Positions 14,301 to 26,263 of a stretch of 64,000 bases of DNA are shown piece by piece. Below the pieces are notes generated by a model, which was not told the origin of the DNA, did no database searches, and was given only the letters and a program-made list of their open reading frames with translations. The translations under genes were made by a program, and so were the position numbers. Positions within the stretch are counted from its first letter, which is position 1. Each line of letters starts with the position of its first letter. Source of the stretch: Ephydatia muelleri (Eukaryota; Porifera; Demospongiae; Spongillida; Spongillidae); NCBI GenBank assembly GCA_013339895.1, contig JABACO010000013.1:3185305-3249304 (forward strand), given 5' to 3'.

Positions 14301-17300
14301 TGTATTTTTTTATGACCATTGTGCCTGTATTTTCATGGGCTTGTTGACATGTTACCAAACCAAAGTGAACTCATTACCACTATTGTTATAATATGTGCAT
14401 GATATCCCACTGGCTACTGTGTCATTTTATTAATAATTTCGGAAATAGCCAATAACTCACTTTTGTTTTTAGCAGGATTGTTCATAGAGTAACTCATATA
14501 CATGTACAGGTTATATAATTTCATTGGTTTTCACATTAAATACTGTATACATGCACATGTATACTCTTCACTGGGTATATCACAATATCAATATTGCATA
14601 AAACACTTCTACAGTAAATTGCCTTAATTTTGATAATCAAGTTCACTGTACATACTAACAATATGGCTATGCATTGAATTTTCCATCCTGAACAGTTGGT
14701 CAAGTGTGCCAATTCAGTCATTCTTAAACTTCTGTAATTTACATGCTGGTTTGGTCTATGATGCATCAATAAATCTGATGGATCAGGTGCACAGATTTAC
14801 AAATATACTGTTATACATAGCTGAAAAAATGCAGATAAAAAAATTGGCATGCATGTCTATGGGAAATAAATCATATATGCATTGATGCAATAGATGATGC
14901 ACAAGAGGGATTTCACAACTTTACAACAAGATGACACTATATATATATTCATTGCTACATGTATGAGTATTCATAATAGTTCAATTGATATCAGTATTGT
15001 CCCCTAGGATGCAGATTAATATCAGTATTGTCCCTTAATATTATTTTGCTCGTAGATCCTTCAGCAATCAATAAAAAACTGCCTAACAGAGTGCAATCGC
15101 CTACAAATATCGTCAATCGCCTTTCCAGCATTGGGTACTGGTGCTCTTAAGTTTCCACCTGATGTGTCTGCTGAGCTTATGATTGCAGAAATTGTTGATT
15201 TCATGAAACAGAATCACAGTTTCATCAAAACAGTATACATTGTGATTTATCAGGACAGTATGCTCAGTACCTTTCAAAGTGTACTATCTAGACCCAGGTC
15301 TTCTGCATACCGGAATGAGGTGGTAAAACCAACCAAATCTAAACCCAGCAAAGGAAACCCCATTGCCACTTCTTCAGCTCCTGGTGCATACACCTTGGAC
15401 TCTATTACCATCAATATTATACAGGCTGATATAACTGATGAGAGTAGTGATGCAGTTGTTAACAGTACAAGTGAGGGCATGAAGTTGGTTGAGACTGGGG
15501 TCTGTGGTGCACTGTTAAGAAAAGCTGGTCCAGGCCTCCAGAGTGACTGTGATGCATACATTGCACAGCATCAAGGACTGAAGTACGGAGACGTTGCCAC
15601 TACCCCTGCACGTGGCAGTCTTAAGTGCAAGACCATTTTTCATGTTAATTATGATCCAAAATCAAAGTTGTGCCCTGAAACAGTTTTGGCATGTCTCACA
15701 AAGGCTGAAGAGCTAAGGTATTCAACTATTTCATTCCCAGCCCTTGGTACTGGGAATCACCAGTGCTCACCAGATCGTGCAGCAGATATGATACGTAAAG
15801 GTATCAAGCTCTTTGTTACTGGCACCAGAACTTCCCACAATTTGAAGAGTATTCGAATAGTTATTTTCCAGCCTGAAATATACAAGCCATTTGTTGAAGT
15901 ATTCAATAAACTTATCCAATCATCTGACCCTTGGTATCAAAAGCTTTATAATTGCACTTTGGGTTACTATTTGGGGTCAAGCACAGCAGAACAGAAGGAA
16001 GATGATAATGTCGAGAAACTAGACCATTTTGACAACAATTTCATCACTACTTCTGTATGTTTAAATATTTATGGTGAAACTAATGAATTTGTCAATGCAG
16101 CAGAACAGAAGGTGTGCAATATAATTGATCATAACTTTGCATCTGAAGTTATCAACAATGACCTGATCAATGATATTCCAAAATCAGATTTGGAAGCACT
16201 CGTCAAGTTCAGTGAAGAGAATGGTGTGGAGCTTTCCATTGATCGTGCACCACTCAATCAAATCAAGTTACACGGTGAAACCCATAACTTTTCCAAAGTC
16301 CATTCTCATGTACTGAGTTTTCTTCATAGCCACCAGAGTAAGGCTCAAATGCGGGAAAGGGCAGAATTGTTGCAAATGAGGGTGGAATGGCAACGTCAAT
16401 GTTCAGATGGAACCTACAGTCCATATGAAACACTGCTGAACTACGACATTGAAAAGGAGCATGAACAGAACAAGAAAGAGTACATTAATAATGATAAGCA
16501 GGACTACTTTAGAATAGATTTTGAAAAAGGTTTGGAATTCGATGCTCATGGACAAATGATAGCCCGGGTCAAACGTGTTGATAAAGCTGTTGAAGGTAAA
16601 ATATATTTTATGCCTACTTCATTACAAGAGTATACATGGAAAGCATGTATTATTGATGAATTTTCGTTTATATGTATTCTCTGTGTTTTTATTTAACTTG
16701 CTGCAATTTGTGTATAGGTTATCCAGCACACTGGGACCCGATGCCGCTTGACCAGTCCAAAAAGGAAGTCCAGTGTCATGTAGTAGACCTTCCATCCAGT
16801 TGCAAGGAGTATAGTGAAGTCATGGCTGAATTTGCCAAATCAATGACTCAAGGCAAGAATTTCAATCAAGTACTAAAAATTCAACGTATCCAGAACCCCA
16901 CATTGTATGGTCAGTATGTTATTCGGAAAAAAGCTATGGATAAACAGAATCCACACTGCCAGAATGAGAGGAAGCTATTTCATGGAACTAAAGCAGACAT
17001 ATGTGAGAAAATAAATGTTCAAGGTTTCAATCGGTCATTTACTGGAAGGAATGGTATGTTTGCAGCTAATTATAATAGCTTGTTTTAATGGTCTTTCTCA
17101 ACGATACATGTAGCTACGGTATTTGGTCTGGGTGCATACTTTGCACGAGATGCCTCCTACTCTGCACAAGACAAGTATTCAAACCCTGATGCTAATGGAC
17201 ACAAGCGCATGTATCTTGCTGGTGTGCTGACTGGAGAATATGCACTAGGAAAGGAGGGCATGATCGTACCACCACCAAAGGATCCTAAAGACGTTAACTT

Positions 17301-17400
17301 GTTGTTCGAATCAGTGGTCAATGATGTCCAGAATCCCATTATATTTGTCACCTTCTTTGACGCACAGGCATATCCTGAGTATTTGATTACCTTTTTTTAG
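5333..17400 (+). CDS. PARP14-like mono-ADP-ribosyltransferase: RRM array, KH-like, 3x macro, WWE, ART
   Basis: Fourteen coding exons join in frame: 5333-5366, 5575-5799, 7267-7494 (or 7500), 7551-7625, 7688-7954, 8348-8605, 8739-9008, 9344-9628, 10561-10797, 11226-13468, 13878-14105, 15056-16595, 16718-17053 and 17114-17400. They sum to 6,513 nt, about 2,170 aa. Order: RRM-like units (5.6-11.2 kb), KH-like repeats (11.3-12.75 kb), macro 1 (NAAN, HAVGP, AIGTGVYG), macro 2 (NTTN, FPALGTG), macro 3 (VVNST, FPALGTGN), WWE (from VEWQRQ) and an ART domain (LFHGT, GAYFARDASYSAQ, AYPEYLITF). The ART has His and Tyr, but Leu where PARP1 has Glu; this matches PARP14 and predicts mono-ADP-ribosylation. 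By family knowledge it writes and reads ADP-ribose in stress, immune or RNA contexts. The first exon and start Met are tentative: an acceptor-like site at 5289 leaves room for upstream exons. Confidence 0.9.
5575..11270 (+). other. Array of RRM-like units on symmetric phase-1 exons
   Basis: Eight consecutive coding exons of the PARP14-like gene (5575-5799, 7267-7494, 7551-7625, 7688-7954, 8348-8605, 8739-9008, 9344-9628, 10561-10797) are all multiples of three and all begin and end in phase 1. Most carry the same pattern: a start of the type [ADEV]-L-[DNM]-x-I/M-I, a basic linker, a beta strand with a ...I.NL/NMP... core, a helix ending E.Y/FFE..., and a final strand ...V.F.... just before the donor. 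Each unit is split at the same place by an intron. The 75-bp exon (7551-7625) is a shortened unit. Vertebrate PARP14 and PARP10 have fewer RRMs, so this gene shows lineage expansion by exon duplication (inference). Confidence 0.75.
6657..7172. repeat. Diverged tandem duplication inside a PARP14-like intron
   Basis: A block starting caccactagcattgcatggg (6657) recurs at 6916. A second shared block, from ttggcttgcagccttct through cacatgcaaaatgtc, occurs at about 6827-6916 and 7065-7172. The two copies are roughly 250 bp long and differ by substitutions and small indels, so the duplication is old. It lies wholly within the intron 5800-7266. Confidence 0.7.
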
Positions 17401-17638
17401 ATAGCAAGCGTGCTCGAATAATTTGTGTAGGCATAATTCTTTATTTAGCGGTGTCACTGTTGGTGTATAGTGTGTGTTGTGTACAAAACTATACAATGCT
17501 TATATATTGTGCTACTTTAATATTTCATGTTCACAGGATTATACAATTGAAATGTTAATTCTATATAGGGGTGATGCACATGTAGAAACTGTCACTATTA
17601 ATTCAAGGCATGTTACATTTGGAGCTTGAAAGAACTTG

Positions 17639-17644
17639 AATAAA
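17639..17644 (+). terminator. Candidate AATAAA poly(A) signal of the PARP14-like gene
   Basis: AATAAA lies 239 bp after the stop codon, and a T-rich stretch follows (catgttt, ttgggttata). It is the first canonical hexamer downstream on this strand that I noticed. Confidence 0.5.
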
Positions 17645-18183
17645 CATTGTTTGGGTTATATTGCATGTAAAATTGCATGTCATCATAGCTGGGGGCGGGT
17701 ACAAAGCAGATATAGACACATTGCAATTTGCCAAGTTGTTCTGTCCTGGAGGATGGATACAAAACCCCACTGAGTTTGACTTGATGATTTTTATTCAGTT
17801 CTTACTATAATTTTGGCAAGACAGGAGGGGGAGAATATGCGATTCCAAAACTGCTACATTTAATTTTGTTTTTTAATGCATTTGTGCATGCCATTGTACA
17901 TATTTGTTATGTGTGCATATATGTTCATAAGTTTGACTTTCAAGTTCCCAAGGTTGGAAGACTTAGTGTTTTGAAGCCTACATCTAAATATAGGGGAGGA
18001 GGGCGGGGACTACTACAATTGCACTGCACTTTGTTTAATCATGAGGCATTTAGTGATACATGTAACAATGAGATCATTAGTAGTCTCACCCTTCATTGTC
18101 CATTCATAGCCTACTAGGGAGCATTCATTGATTATGTCATGCTCTATTAGTTGGGCGTAGCCCCACCTTTGCCCAAATAATGC

Positions 18184-18189
18184 TTTATT
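18184..18189 (-). terminator. Candidate AATAAA poly(A) signal of the sulfotransferase gene
   Basis: TTTATT on the + strand reads AATAAA on the - strand, about 420 bp past the sulfotransferase stop codon. Shorter 3' UTRs using variant hexamers are possible. Confidence 0.35.
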
Positions 18190-18605
18190 GCTTAGATTTC
18201 ATAACCACGTGTGCATCACCCCACCCCTTCCATAATAATGAAAAACACTTCTTTTACACATGAAGCAGTTACAAATACAAGTACATATGCATTTGCACAT
18301 TCGGCCCATTCTCCTGTTCTTGGTGTACAAGAAAACAAAACCTCTATATCTGGATTTACAGGAGTTCATGGCAGTATGGCGTAAAGGGATGAGTTAAACA
18401 GATCTATATTTAGCATGTTCATAGGATGTTAATATTCCTTACAGTTATTATAACTGGCCTGACATGGTGAAATCTTGAATAGTAGCATTTCAAGTATCAA
18501 TTAACTATCAGCATGACACCTTCTGTGGCAATGTAAGGACTGCACCAAATTGCCCCCACTAAATTGTGTGAGCTCATGTATCCTGGCTTGTCGTACCCTT
18601 AGTCT

Positions 18606-19873
18606 TCAAGTTCTCATGTACCTTTCCACTTTTAGCAAGTCTTCCATGTTGTATTGGGACAGAAAAACCTTCACTTTCTGGATAGTACGGTTTATAAGCA
18701 CTTTTTGCTCATCTGTGTAGGGATCTATGTATCTGTCGTTCTTCTTTCTCTTGAAAGTAGTGACAGCCTTTGCCTCTTCAATCTTCTGTCTCAAATCCAC
18801 CGTTGCGTAATCTATCCCGAGGAACTCTAGCATCCTTTGCACTTCCCCTTGCACATTGTGCTGCACATCCTCGTAGTGTACGACGAGCAATGGATGGTCC
18901 CCGAGCACGATCCACCTCCTCATGCGTGTTTCCCACTCCACAGTCTGGTTCTGAAGGTAGTCGTCCCATTCGGGGCCCGCTGAAATGAAAGAGAGAGATG
19001 CTCTTAAATAGAAAGAAAAGCTGAACTCTAATTCACTGCAGGGAGCACCAATACTGTATAACTGTGCAATGGTGTAATTTATAATTATCCAATGGGTCTA
19101 TGGGTCTCACAGAAATAGACATCTGGTACAGCGTTGATGTGGCCTTGCTGGTGGTCTGCTCTCGCCGGCTTCAGTAGGTGTTCCGTCACCTGGCGATTCC
19201 ACTCGGCAACAAACGCGTCGTACGGGTTGCGAACGAGAAGGATGGCCGAGCCGTAGCAGAACCGGTCCGTGTCGCCGTCACACGCGGACGACTCTTCCCA
19301 CGGAGCCGAACTGTCGTGGGATTTCACGGCGATGACGCTTGCTCCCCTAACGCCCTCCCCGACGAAACCCTGCGCCCTGAGATCGACGTCGCAATAAATG
19401 GCTCCCGTGCATATTCCCGTAGTCTTTTCCAACAGCACGCGGAGCCACGTATTCCCGGACCCGGGGTGGCTGAGGAGGGCAACTGGTTCTTTCCCCGTGT
19501 GGTTCATGAAGCGACACTCGCCCTGTTTCACTTCGCTGGTTTTAAATGTGCTAGCCATTTTCTGGGAACATTTCCTCCATCTTTTGTTGTCCGGGGCGGA
19601 GAGATATTCCTTGCAGTGCGCTTGCCGGCAGCCGGGAGGAATTTCAAGTTTCCTACGCGACATTTCAGTAACAAAACCATTGATAGTTTTAATAACACCT
19701 TGTCCGTCGGGGTTTGGTGGTTCTTGGGGCGTCCTCTTCACTTGAGTCCGGGGCGATAGCTCATGCTGATAGGATACGCCCCGTTCCGTACATTTTGCAT
19801 AGAGCAGGTATAGCAGCCCCAGAGCAGAAAGTGCGAACAGAGCGTTCTTCTTGCACAAGATTCTACGCTTCAT
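18606..19873 (-). CDS. WSCD-like Golgi sulfotransferase without WSC domains (two exons)
   Basis: Exon 1 is 19873-19111 and exon 2 is 18979-18606. The donor is GTGAGA after a phase-1 base and the acceptor is TTTCAG, giving 378 aa. Residues 9-27 are a hydrophobic signal anchor behind a basic start, so a type II Golgi membrane protein is expected. The stretch LLSHPGSGNTWLR (about 133-145) is the 5'-phosphosulfate loop. KSHDS, ILLVRNPYDAFVAEWNR (the 3'-phosphate site, R-N-P) and LLVVHYEDV follow in the order seen in WSCD1/WSCD2. It differs from those proteins in having no cysteine-rich WSC domains before the catalytic part. The acceptor substrate cannot be told from sequence; WSCD1 has been linked to sialic-acid sulfation. 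Start choice: the ATG at 19873 is the first in frame with the anchor; an out-of-frame ATG lies just upstream within an X-box. Confidence 0.85.
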
Positions 19874-19881
19874 TAACAATT

Positions 19882-19895
19882 GTTACCATGGCAAC
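19882..19895. promoter_or_regulatory. RFX X-box palindrome just 5' of the sulfotransferase start
   Basis: GTTACCATGGCAAC matches the RFX X-box consensus (GTnRCC-AT-GGYAAC type) at essentially every informative position on both strands. It lies 9-22 bp upstream of the presumed ATG. On the - strand its central ATG opens an eight-codon frame that overlaps the main start out of frame. RFX factors drive ciliary genes, and the next X-box in this window serves CFAP58/ENO4. This one could regulate the sulfotransferase, or lie in its 5' leader. Confidence 0.6.
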
Positions 19896-20149
19896 CAGTA
19901 AAATGATGTAAAGTAAAACACTATTAATAAATTATTACTTCAATCTTAAATTGTCTGCTACTCACCGCTACTTGTGATAATTTCTAAGGAGTGAATTGAT
20001 TAAACTCTCTTCATAGTCTCTCTGGAGTGCATGAGCTATATAAAAACCCTCCCCACCCCGCCCCCCTCGTACATCTGCAACCATAGTATCTATGTCGCAA
20101 CTGATGACCATATTGCAATAAAGGATCATAAATGAGTACACACTTTACT

Positions 20150-21336
20150 CTATGCAGCCACCTTTTGAGGTGGCTTGAGGTTAAATCCACCTCCAGTAAA
20201 TTTGGGCAGGTCAGCCTTGGTTTGTATTGGTGGAGCCATGCTCTGCGTAATGGTCCTATCCTTCTCCCTGCAATGCGAAGTGTAAAGATAACATGCCTGT
20301 GCAGCAAACGAGCACATGTACACATATCACATGCACACATATCACATGCACCTCCCACACACAGAATCTCCATACTTTTGTACTAATTCCTTCTTCTTTT
20401 GCATGTAGTATTTCTTTTTCACTTCCTGGAGTTCCTTCTGAAGTCTCTCAATGTCCATCTTGTGCTCTGACACTTGTGACTCGTACATGTTCAGTTCTGA
20501 CGCCATGCTCTGCATAATGAATCACCCTTTCAGCATGTATGTATCATGAAAGTGCATGCAACCGTCCAGCAGACCTTCATTTGCTTGGTCTTCTCCTTTA
20601 GGGTCTGCTGGTATATTTGGAGTTGCTCAGCCACCTCGGGCCCAGGCTGCCTCTTCAGAATCTCCTTTAGTTCCATGTATAGCTTCTCCTTCTCTTGGAT
20701 CAGGAGCTCCTTTTCTACCACCTGGCAGGAACAAAAGTGTCATCAAAGCCACACCCTTAAGGTATGTGTGAGATATCACCTCCTCTGTCTTTTGAATTAA
20801 CCTTCTCTGAAGGGTGTGGATTTTCTGGATCATTTCATAGGTACTCGGATCGCTTCCCTATAAATACCATGGCAGGTGGCCATTGGTGTGAGATCACATG
20901 ACCACTAGCCACACCCACCTCCAGCTTCCTCCACCTGTGTATGTTCATTGGGTTCTCCAGCTCCTCCTCCAATGCCTTGCAGCGTGTACGTTCCCTCAGT
21001 AGCTCACGCTGGATATGGTAGAGCTCTCGCCTAAGGAGATGATTGGTTGGGAATGTATCCTGACCTCCTTCCAAGTGTCTACCTGTGTGCCCTTCCTTCA
21101 ATCTGTTGCCTACCCTACTTCAATGCATGCCCCTCGTTCAACCCATTGCCTATCCCCTACTGAGGTCATGCTTGGCCCCTCCCCCAACCTGAGGTCATCC
21201 ACATTGGACACGCTCTTGGAAAGAATGGCTCTCTCTCTTCTCATCTTCTTAATTTCCAGTTTCAGTATGCGTATGTCCTCTACTCTGGAGCTGTACTGCA
21301 CCTCACCTATGTAGCACAGCAAGGAACTATTTATGA

Positions 21337-21386
<50 letters not shown>

Positions 21387-21405
21387 ACACACATACACAC
21401 ACACG

Positions 21406-21447
<42 letters not shown>

Positions 21448-22128
21448 ATGCACACAACATGCAGACCCATTCTGGGCCTTCCATCTCTGCTGCACCTTTA
21501 TTCAATGTCGACTGCTGTATCTTGATCTTCTCATACAGAAGGGCCAGCTCATCGTTGCGACGTATGAGCTGGGTGCCCAGTATGTCCCTCTCACTGATCA
21601 CCTGCATGTTACAACAACAATGGAGAGAACTGAATAGCTCAGCTGGTCTGAGGGAAGGATGGTGGAGGAGATGGGGAGAGGAAATGGAAGGAGGAAGTAG
21701 GGGAGGGGAGAGGATGGAGGAGGGAGGAGGGTAGATGGGGGGGGGGGAATGTCCATTGGAGACATTCTGAGCCAATTGACAAAATAAGAGACTCAAGGTG
21801 TGTTTACAATGTGACATTAGCAGAATGTTGCGTAAACTAGAGAGTTCAAGCAATAACTAACTGCAATAATTTGCAACATGATGTTTGAGTTCTTATTGGC
21901 CAGACGCTCAGCAGACAATGCTGGAATGGAACTCAAGTCTATCCCAGCCATCACATATTGTCATTGACAAGCTGCAACACTGATGCAAAGTTCAGCTAAT
22001 GTCACATTGTAATCGAGACTTTTATGTGACAGCATTTATTACAAACAACCTGATGTGCTAGACCCTCCCCCTCCCTATATAGCTCCAGTCGATACCCTTG
22101 GTCGCTGCATCGCTTGCCCACAATGCCA

Positions 22129-22165
<37 letters not shown>

Positions 22166-23834
22166 TACATACAGACATTCAACATACACACAAACACACA
22201 CACACAAGCACACACACACCTTCTCCAGTTCCTTCTTCTGTCTGGTGATCTCGGCACTGGCCTCACTAATGATTTTCCTCAACTTGGCCTCCTCAGCCTG
22301 CTGGCTGTCCATCAGTTTCTTGGTAGTCTCCAGCTCCTGCTTCCTCTGGGACACCTCTGATGCCAGTTGGTCCTTCTCACGTTCAATGTGCATCAGGTCC
22401 ATGTTGCTCTTCACCAGCGCAGACTCCTAAAAGGTACATAGCCATTAATAGCAGGTAAATCCAAATTACCTCCCCCATATTATACAAGGGGGGGTCCTTG
22501 AATATCCTCTTTACCTTCGATGCAATTTCTTCTTTCAGTTGATCGATCTGGTGCGACATGATCTTTAGCTTTCGTTTCATCTCTGTTATCTCATCTCGTG
22601 CCTCAATGAGGTTCTTACTGCACAGGTTACGGTCACTGCACACAGCTTCGTACAAGGTCTAGTCCAGGTTGGAGGAGAAAAAACGAAAACATCATTGTAC
22701 ATCCTATGGGCATCATCACATGCAACAAACACACATGATTTTGTGGGGTTGGTCATGCCATCTCGGCACAAAACTAAACGGTGAACACACACCTGCTGCT
22801 GTTTCAGCTTGCTCTCACTCTCGGCTATCTTCTTCTTGAGCTGGTAGAGCTGCATCTCCTTGGTCTTCACCTCCTCCATCTGCGCAATGCAGCTCTGCTG
22901 TGCTGTGGCTGCGTCCTTCCCGTAGTGGTCCCTCTCCTTCTCCAAGGTCTGGATGATGTAGCGCTGCTTCTTGGCTTCCTCCTTGTAGCTCTGTTCGATG
23001 ATGAGGGGTGTGCAAAATTGTGAATATCGTTTACAGAGGCATGGCACGATAAATGCCGTCATCTTACAGCTACGTCCTGCTGCAGGGTCTGTATGGACTG
23101 GTCTTTGATCTTGGCCAAGTGTTGGAGCTTTTCAGATGACCCTTCTGCCTTTCTCAGCGACTACAGGAGTTGGGGCTTGGGGCTGGAGCTGTGCACAGGG
23201 ATGCTAAAACACACCCACCTTGCTGAGAATGTCCCTTTCCCTGACAAGGTCGTCATATGCTTTCTTCTCCAGCTCAGCTTGCTTGTGCTGCGTTTCAATC
23301 TCTTTGGTATCGGAGAACCAGGGTAATACAATACCCTGACCTAACAATGCCCCTTCCCCCTCTCCTCTCCCTCCCTCCTCTCTATACTGTATCTGTACTA
23401 ACCTCGCTCCATTGATCCTATCTGTCGCTTCAGGGTGTCCCTGGCAGACTCTAACTGTGCTTTGTCCTCTTCAACTGCCCTCAGTTTACGTTTAATTCCT
23501 TCACACAGCTTGTCTGTCTGCATTATGTCAAGCTTTAGTCGAGCAATTTCTTCATCTTTCAGCTGTGATGGTGGAATGTGCATTATTTGTGTGTTGTAGG
23601 AAACACCTGCATGCAGCTTCTTCATTGGCCTCTTTTTAACCAAGGGAAATATATGTAGCTGTAGTTATTAATTTGAATATGAAATGTTATATTTCAACAG
23701 ATTTGATTAGCAATGACACTCTATAAGTCCATTGCCTTGGACCAACTAGAATAATTTTAGCCATGTGTAAACTTTGTCTTAATGTCAAAATTACAAGCAA
23801 CCCTGAATGTTAAGTGATGGCGTGTTGGTGTGTA

Positions 23835-23884
<50 letters not shown>

Positions 23885-26263
23885 TGTGACCTGTGGCATT
23901 ATGGGGTGACCAGATGCCTTGCATTCCTAGTCCCCACCTTCAGTTCAGCACTCTTCTGGCTGTTTTCTTTGGCGAGCTGCTCGCTGTGCATGAGCTGGTT
24001 CTCATTGTCCTGTTGTGCCTGGTTCAACCTCTGGGTGAGGGTGTTGTTCTCATCTACGGCATGCTCCAGGTTTGCCTGCAAATGTGTTGGAAACACTATA
24101 AGCACTGCTTTGGGAAATCAAGTGGAGGCCAAGGAGTAAGGAGATAAAGAGGGGAAGAGGGGCAGGGGGGAGGGGGGGGAGGATGAGGAGAGGGAGGGGA
24201 AGAGGGGGGAGGAACAGGAGGGAGAAAGAACAGGAGAAGAGAAGAGAAGAAGGATAGAGAGGAACCTTTGTCTCCCTTAGCTGCTGTTCTAGGCGCTTGC
24301 TATCATCTTCCATGGCTGCAATTTGGGATTGTTTGGTTTTCACTTCTTTGTCTAAGTTAGTGATGTCAGACTTCAGTGGAATGACAGAGGCAAATCCAAT
24401 GTAGAGGAGTTAGGGAATGTGGAGAAACAAAGGAAGAGGACAGTACAGTAGGTGTGAAAAGATTGGTCATTCGTCCAACACTTTATCAGTAAGGGCACAT
24501 GCTCTCATGTAAACATGCACACCAGCACACGCACCTCCAGCTTCTTCAGCTCCTTCTCCAGCTTAGCCTTCTTGCGATTCTCCCTGTCTAGCTCCTGTGA
24601 CTTCACGGTAACCTCCTCATGCAGCTGCAGGCAGTGAACGTAAACCATATGACCCACTTCTGTGGCTCAGGCCTGTCTCTTTCTCACCTCCCTGACTTTG
24701 GCCTCCTCCGTTTCCCTCTGCTGTTCCACCTTCTGGTGTCTCTCCATCGCCTCGGCCATCTGCCTTCTCAGCTGTTGAGGAGAAATAAACCCTCATGGGA
24801 GGTCTGGGGACTAGTTTGATGTTCTGACTCACTGAAACGATCTCTTCCAGCTGCGTGTCTCTCTCCTTGGTTAACTGTTCCCTCTGCTTGTGCAGTTCCT
24901 GCACACTGAATAGCAGTGCATGTTTCCCAGTACTGGTTACAACACACATCCCCATATGCAGTATATCGCTGACACCATGGTGCTCAGCACTCAGCATGGT
25001 GCTCATAGAGCACTCGGTATGGGGTCACACAGTATGCAGCATGGTGCTCAAATGGCACTGGCCCTCATCACCCAGTGTGGTGTTCGATATAGTACACAGC
25101 ATGGTACTTAAATCACACAGCATGGTGCTCTCATATAGCACCCAACATGGTGCTCATGAAGCACACAGCATGGTGCTCATATAGCACTCAGCATGGTGCT
25201 TATTGCACAGTGTGATGCCCAACATGGTGCTCATGAAGCACACAGCATGGTGCTCATATAGCACTCAGCATGGTGCTTATTGCACAGTGTGATGCCCAAC
25301 ATGGTGCTCATATAGCACTCAGCATGGTGCTTATTGCACAACATGGTGCTCATATAGCACTCAGCATGGTGCTTTGCACAGTGTGATGCCCAACATGGTG
25401 CTCATATAGCACTCAGCATGGTACTTATTGCACAGCATGGTACTCACACATACAGTACCATACCTGGAATCTTGCCCTAGACTGAGGCCTGCCCCTTGCT
25501 CCACAAGTTTGGAGAGGTTTGCAATCTCCAACTTCAGCTGATTAATGGTGTCTACTGCTCTGGCTTCCTTCTCATTTGCCTCGTCCACCATCTTCCATAG
25601 CTTCTCAATTTCCTGTTAAAAAACATAAACGAAACATGTAAGGGAAGATTTGTGTGTGGTGATATCCATGTGGGTGAATGATGTGTGGCATCACGCATTT
25701 AACATTGTGTGTGTGTGTGTGTTGGGGGGGGGGGGGGGGGGGGGGGGGTGCTAATACGGACATACAAATTGTAGGGCCTACACACCTGTTTTAACGATGA
25801 GATCGAGTTTTTGTCCTCCTGAGACATCTTGAGCACGGTGGTTACTTTGGCTGTGTTGGCCACGATCTCGGCGTTCAGTTCACGGCATTTCTGCATCAAT
25901 CTCTTTTCACTCTCGTGTGATTTCTTCAGTGCTCTGTGCAATTTTTCATATTCTACTCGAAATCGTTCTAGGTTTTTGTCCCCCGATAGCTCTACCAATA
26001 TCTTGAGAGAAAGGGTGAGCATAAATTGCTTCATATGGCCAGAACAATTCATTCCCAAACCTCCTGAAAGTCCTTCTCTAGAGTTTCAAAAGTATTGTCT
26101 TCCGCGTCCGCTTTAGCCTTGGAGTCTACTCCTCCTTCCTTGTCCTCCTAGGGAAGTAAAATAAAAGGTCATGCACGCAGAATATAACGATGTTTCGTTA
26201 TAAGCGTGCTCCCACACAACATAGCCGCGTGTGCAAGATCGCACATATTAAACCTACCTCCAT
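20150..26263 (-). CDS. CFAP58: Cilia- and flagella-associated protein 58 (coiled-coil protein)
   Basis: About 22 exons read leftwards from ATG-GAG (26263-26258). Next come 26147-26061, 26001-25786, 25612-25464, 24905-24833, 24771-24688, and then exons near 24624-24536, 24372-24266, 24076-23938, 23562-23402, 23303-23218, 23162-23066, 22995-22795, 22660-22516, 22427-22219, 21604-21479, 21310-21191, 21033-20921, 20860-20780, 20722-20576, 20516-20370 and 20271-20150. The product is almost entirely coiled coil. Signature stretches follow the CFAP58 (CCDC147) order: LSGDKNLERFRVEYEKLH, KRLMQKCRELNAEIVANTAK, SERDILGTQLIRRNDELALL, CKALEEELENPMNIHRWRKL, and a C-terminal FTGGGFNLKP tail. In vertebrates it is needed for sperm flagellum assembly and ciliary motility. 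The first coding exon has only two codons. Several introns hold (CA)n or minisatellites. Exon edges after the first six are accurate to a few bases only. Confidence 0.93.
21339..21446. repeat. (CA)n microsatellite in a CFAP58 intron
   Basis: A near-pure CA tract of about 105 bp with TA and CG interruptions lies in the intron between the SERDIL and EVQYSS exons. Poly-His and poly-Val/Cys open frames across it are artefacts of the dinucleotide repeat. A shorter CA tract at 22131-22215 and a (GT) tract at 23828-23887 sit in neighbouring introns. Confidence 0.9.
24985..25445. repeat. Minisatellite (catggtgctcatatagcac type) in a CFAP58 intron
   Basis: The intron between the exons at 25612-25464 and 24905-24833 is filled with variants of a unit of about 20-24 bp built from 'agcactcagcatggtgctcatat'. 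Higher-order blocks of roughly 70 bp are also repeated, for example 'tgcacagtgtgatgcccaac' recurs at about 25205, 25283 and 25376. The last unit comes within about 20 bp of the exon's donor. Confidence 0.85.

Larger units (their letters stand above)
17401..18605. other. Region between convergent PARP14-like and sulfotransferase genes
   Basis: This is 1.2 kb of AT-rich sequence between two convergent 3' ends. Apart from candidate polyadenylation signals (17639-17644 on +, 18184-18189 on -) I see no coding or RNA feature. The short open frame around 17866-18117 has no recognisable similarity. Confidence 0.6.

Noticed and set aside
19178..19759. 193-codon plus-strand frame
   Set aside because: It is antisense to the sulfotransferase exon, whose minus-strand product has clear family motifs; the plus frame has none.
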